Origin: CAYSWS01 sp964434935
Lineage (GTDB): Bacteria > Patescibacteriota > WWE3 > UBA101185 > UBA10185
Assembly: GCA_964434935.1 (NCBI GenBank)
Contig: CAYSWS010000022.1
Location: 1 to 7,231 of the forward strand
Reading direction: 5' to 3'
Length of the DNA stretch: 7,231 nucleotides
Shown here: one piece after another, positions 5,894-7,231 of the stretch
Layout of the letters: each line of letters opens with the position of its first letter
Position numbering within the stretch: position 1 is the stretch's first letter
Translations under genes and position numbers: made by a program
Notes under the pieces: generated by a model
What the model saw: the letters and a program-made list of their open reading frames with translations, nothing else
Databases searched by the model: none
Told to the model about the DNA's origin: nothing

Positions 5894-7207
5894 CTAATTA
5901 CTTGTCCAAAACCACGAATACACCGGATAATCCACCTCTATAATATCAGCCTCCAGCATCTTATAAACCCCGTCCTCAAACACTGTCTGCCAGGTTCCTT
6001 CGTAGTAATGAATGTAGACCTCGCCGTTGACCCAATTCTTGGTGCCAAACTTAATAAATGCAGTGTTAGGCGGCCAGTCTCTAGGCTCAGTTCTAAAGAC
6101 GTTCACATCAATGACATCGGAAAAACGGCTGGTCCATTCGTCAAAGTTGGTTTTTTTGAGATATTCCCGGCTAAGTAAATTGAATCCGGCCTCCATATCA
6201 CGCACCTTAAGATAGGTGTAAAAAGCCTTGACCGCTTCTTCAGGTGATTTGGAGGGGTCCAGGCTGATTTTGGTGATGTATTGGTCGCTAAATCCCGGTT
6301 TGAATTGGTAATAAGATTCTGAAGAGATAAAAAATGAGTTGCCGCTTAAGGCTTTGGTGTTAATACCTACCACCCCGCCGCATCTATCTACCAGAGGTCC
6401 TCCGCTCATGCCGCCGGCCAAGTTGATGTTGGTGTGAATATAGATGACGGGGTCTTGATGACTGGTTCGAAAAGTCAAATAGTTTCCCTCCAGCAGGGTA
6501 GCTTCGCCCACCACGGAAGTACCACCGGGGTAACCCGCAGCTATCAGAGGCTCGTTTTCCACCAAGGAACTATGTGAAATGAACTTCAGGACCATTTCCG
6601 GATGTCTTTCTGGCACCCGGAGCAGAGCCAGATCAGCCTGCGGGTCTCCCGTTATGCCGCTAACAACCGTAAAACTGCCATCAGGAAAGATTATTTTTGG
6701 CGAAGGCTCTCCCGCTATGACGTGAAAATTGGTGAGGATGGTATTTTGGTCCACAAAAAACCCGGAACCTTCAGAATGGCCTCCCACCACCCTGACCACT
6801 GAGTTTTTTAAATGACGGTTCATGCCGCTACCGCAAAAGAATTTCATATAACGGCCGTATTCGTGGTTAATATAGTCGATCATGACAAAAGAAGAGGCGC
6901 AAATGTAGATAATGAGCAAAATGATGACTAGGCTTTTGAGAAAATTCCTGAAGCTTTTGAGCGGAAATAGAACGGTGTCGATGATAGCGGTGAGGAGTTC
7001 AATGATGAGCTTGATGGCAGCCTTGACGATGTAATACAAAGAGAAGGTGAGAAGCTTGATGGGGAAAAGGTAGATGGGGTGAAGCAGTCGGTTTTTGAAG
7101 TTCCTGTATCTTTTTTTGATGTCTCTGATGCGCATGGCTATAGCTTTGATGTGCCTACCTATGTTTCTGTTGTATCTGGCTTTGATATTTCTTTTTAGGG
7201 ATACCAT
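5894..7207 (-). CDS. Membrane-tethered trypsin-like (S1C/HtrA-type) serine protease with C-terminal extra domain
   Basis: This 437-aa protein opens with a very basic segment (15 Lys/Arg in residues 1-40), then hydrophobic stretches at about 41-61 and 67-83, and a clear membrane segment at 92-110. The protease domain (about 130-290) has the expected triad: H162 in ILTNFHVI, D192 in QADLALLRV and S268 in GGMSGGPLVD, preceded by GSGFFV (147-152). This matches HtrA/DegP-like S1 proteases, which cut misfolded or regulatory proteins outside the membrane. There is no PDZ domain. Instead, residues about 318-422 look like a small alpha+beta domain (SPEEAVKAFYTYLKVRD..., then WVNGEVYIHYYEGTW) resembling NTF2-like folds; that part is inference. 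C125 and C276 could form a disulfide. A TATAAT box ends 12 nt before ATG 7207 with no Shine-Dalgarno sequence. It converges on the small acidic gene with a 29-nt gap and no clear terminator. Confidence 0.9.
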   Translation of the reverse strand: MVSLKRNIKARYNRNIGRHIKAIAMRIRDIKKRYRNFKNRLLHPIYLFPIKLLTFSLYYIVKAAIKLIIELLTAIIDTVLFPLKSFRNFLKSLVIILLIIYICASSFVMIDYINHEYGRYMKFFCGSGMNRHLKNSVVRVVGGHSEGSGFFVDQNTILTNFHVIAGEPSPKIIFPDGSFTVVSGITGDPQADLALLRVPERHPEMVLKFISHSSLVENEPLIAAGYPGGTSVVGEATLLEGNYLTFRTSHQDPVIYIHTNINLAGGMSGGPLVDRCGGVVGINTKALSGNSFFISSESYYQFKPGFSDQYITKISLDPSKSPEEAVKAFYTYLKVRDMEAGFNLLSREYLKKTNFDEWTSRFSDVIDVNVFRTEPRDWPPNTAFIKFGTKNWVNGEVYIHYYEGTWQTVFEDGVYKMLEADIIEVDYPVYSWFWTSN

Positions 7208-7219
7208 AACGGCAGTTTC

Positions 7220-7225
7220 ATTATA
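7220..7225 (-). promoter_or_regulatory. -10 box (TATAAT) for the serine protease gene
   Basis: A perfect TATAAT on the minus strand is followed by 12 nt and the ATG at 7207, predicting a leader of about 5 nt. The window ends 6 nt further upstream, so the -35 region cannot be judged. Confidence 0.55.
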
Positions 7226-7231
7226 TGTTAT

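Noticed and set aside
6960..7190. Repeated TTGATG/GATGAG-like words at the 5' end of the protease gene
   Set aside because: They reflect repeated Ile, Lys and Leu codons in the basic/hydrophobic N-terminal region and have no regular spacing.

Overview
The window looks like chromosomal DNA of a Candidate Phyla Radiation (Patescibacteria) bacterium, possibly of the Microgenomates type. This is an inference from content, not a database match. The supporting points are moderate GC, the standard code (TGA ends two genes), tight packing with almost no intergenic DNA, a large DUF3160 protein, a MEMO-CapA fusion, and almost no Shine-Dalgarno sequences. Instead, a Pribnow box lies 6-12 nt in front of most start codons, which points to leaderless or near-leaderless mRNAs.

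Layout. Positions 1-613 (minus) hold the 5' part of a membrane-anchored protein with a Lys/Gly-rich linker, an acidic stretch and a coiled coil; it runs off the left edge. Positions 614-717 are a short gap with a TATAAT box for that gene and a 25-bp exact copy of sequence from the start of the HAD gene 4.4 kb away. Positions 718-2451 (minus; longest ORF to 2511) encode a membrane-anchored fusion of a MEMO-like domain with a CapA/PgsA-like metallophosphatase domain. This gene overlaps the end of the upstream gene, 2387-4987 (minus), a membrane-anchored DUF3160 protein. The pair forms an operon whose promoter is in a 69-bp divergent region (4988-5056). From the other side of that region run two small plus-strand genes: a minimal HAD-family hydrolase (5057-5479) and an acidic unknown protein (5499-5864). 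Positions 5894-7207 (minus) encode a membrane-tethered trypsin-like protease that converges on the small gene. No stretch over 300 bases lacks a gene. I saw no tRNA, rRNA, CRISPR array, insertion sequence or integrase.

How the genes may work together. All four minus-strand products share one plan: a short N-terminal segment, a membrane anchor near the N-terminus, and a large domain predicted to lie outside the membrane. They look like a cell-surface set: a serine protease, a DUF3160 protein, a possible metal-dependent MEMO/CapA enzyme and a coiled-coil surface protein. The operon joining DUF3160 to MEMO-CapA is the strongest functional link; the others are linked only by neighbourhood and topology. 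The two plus-strand products look cytoplasmic.
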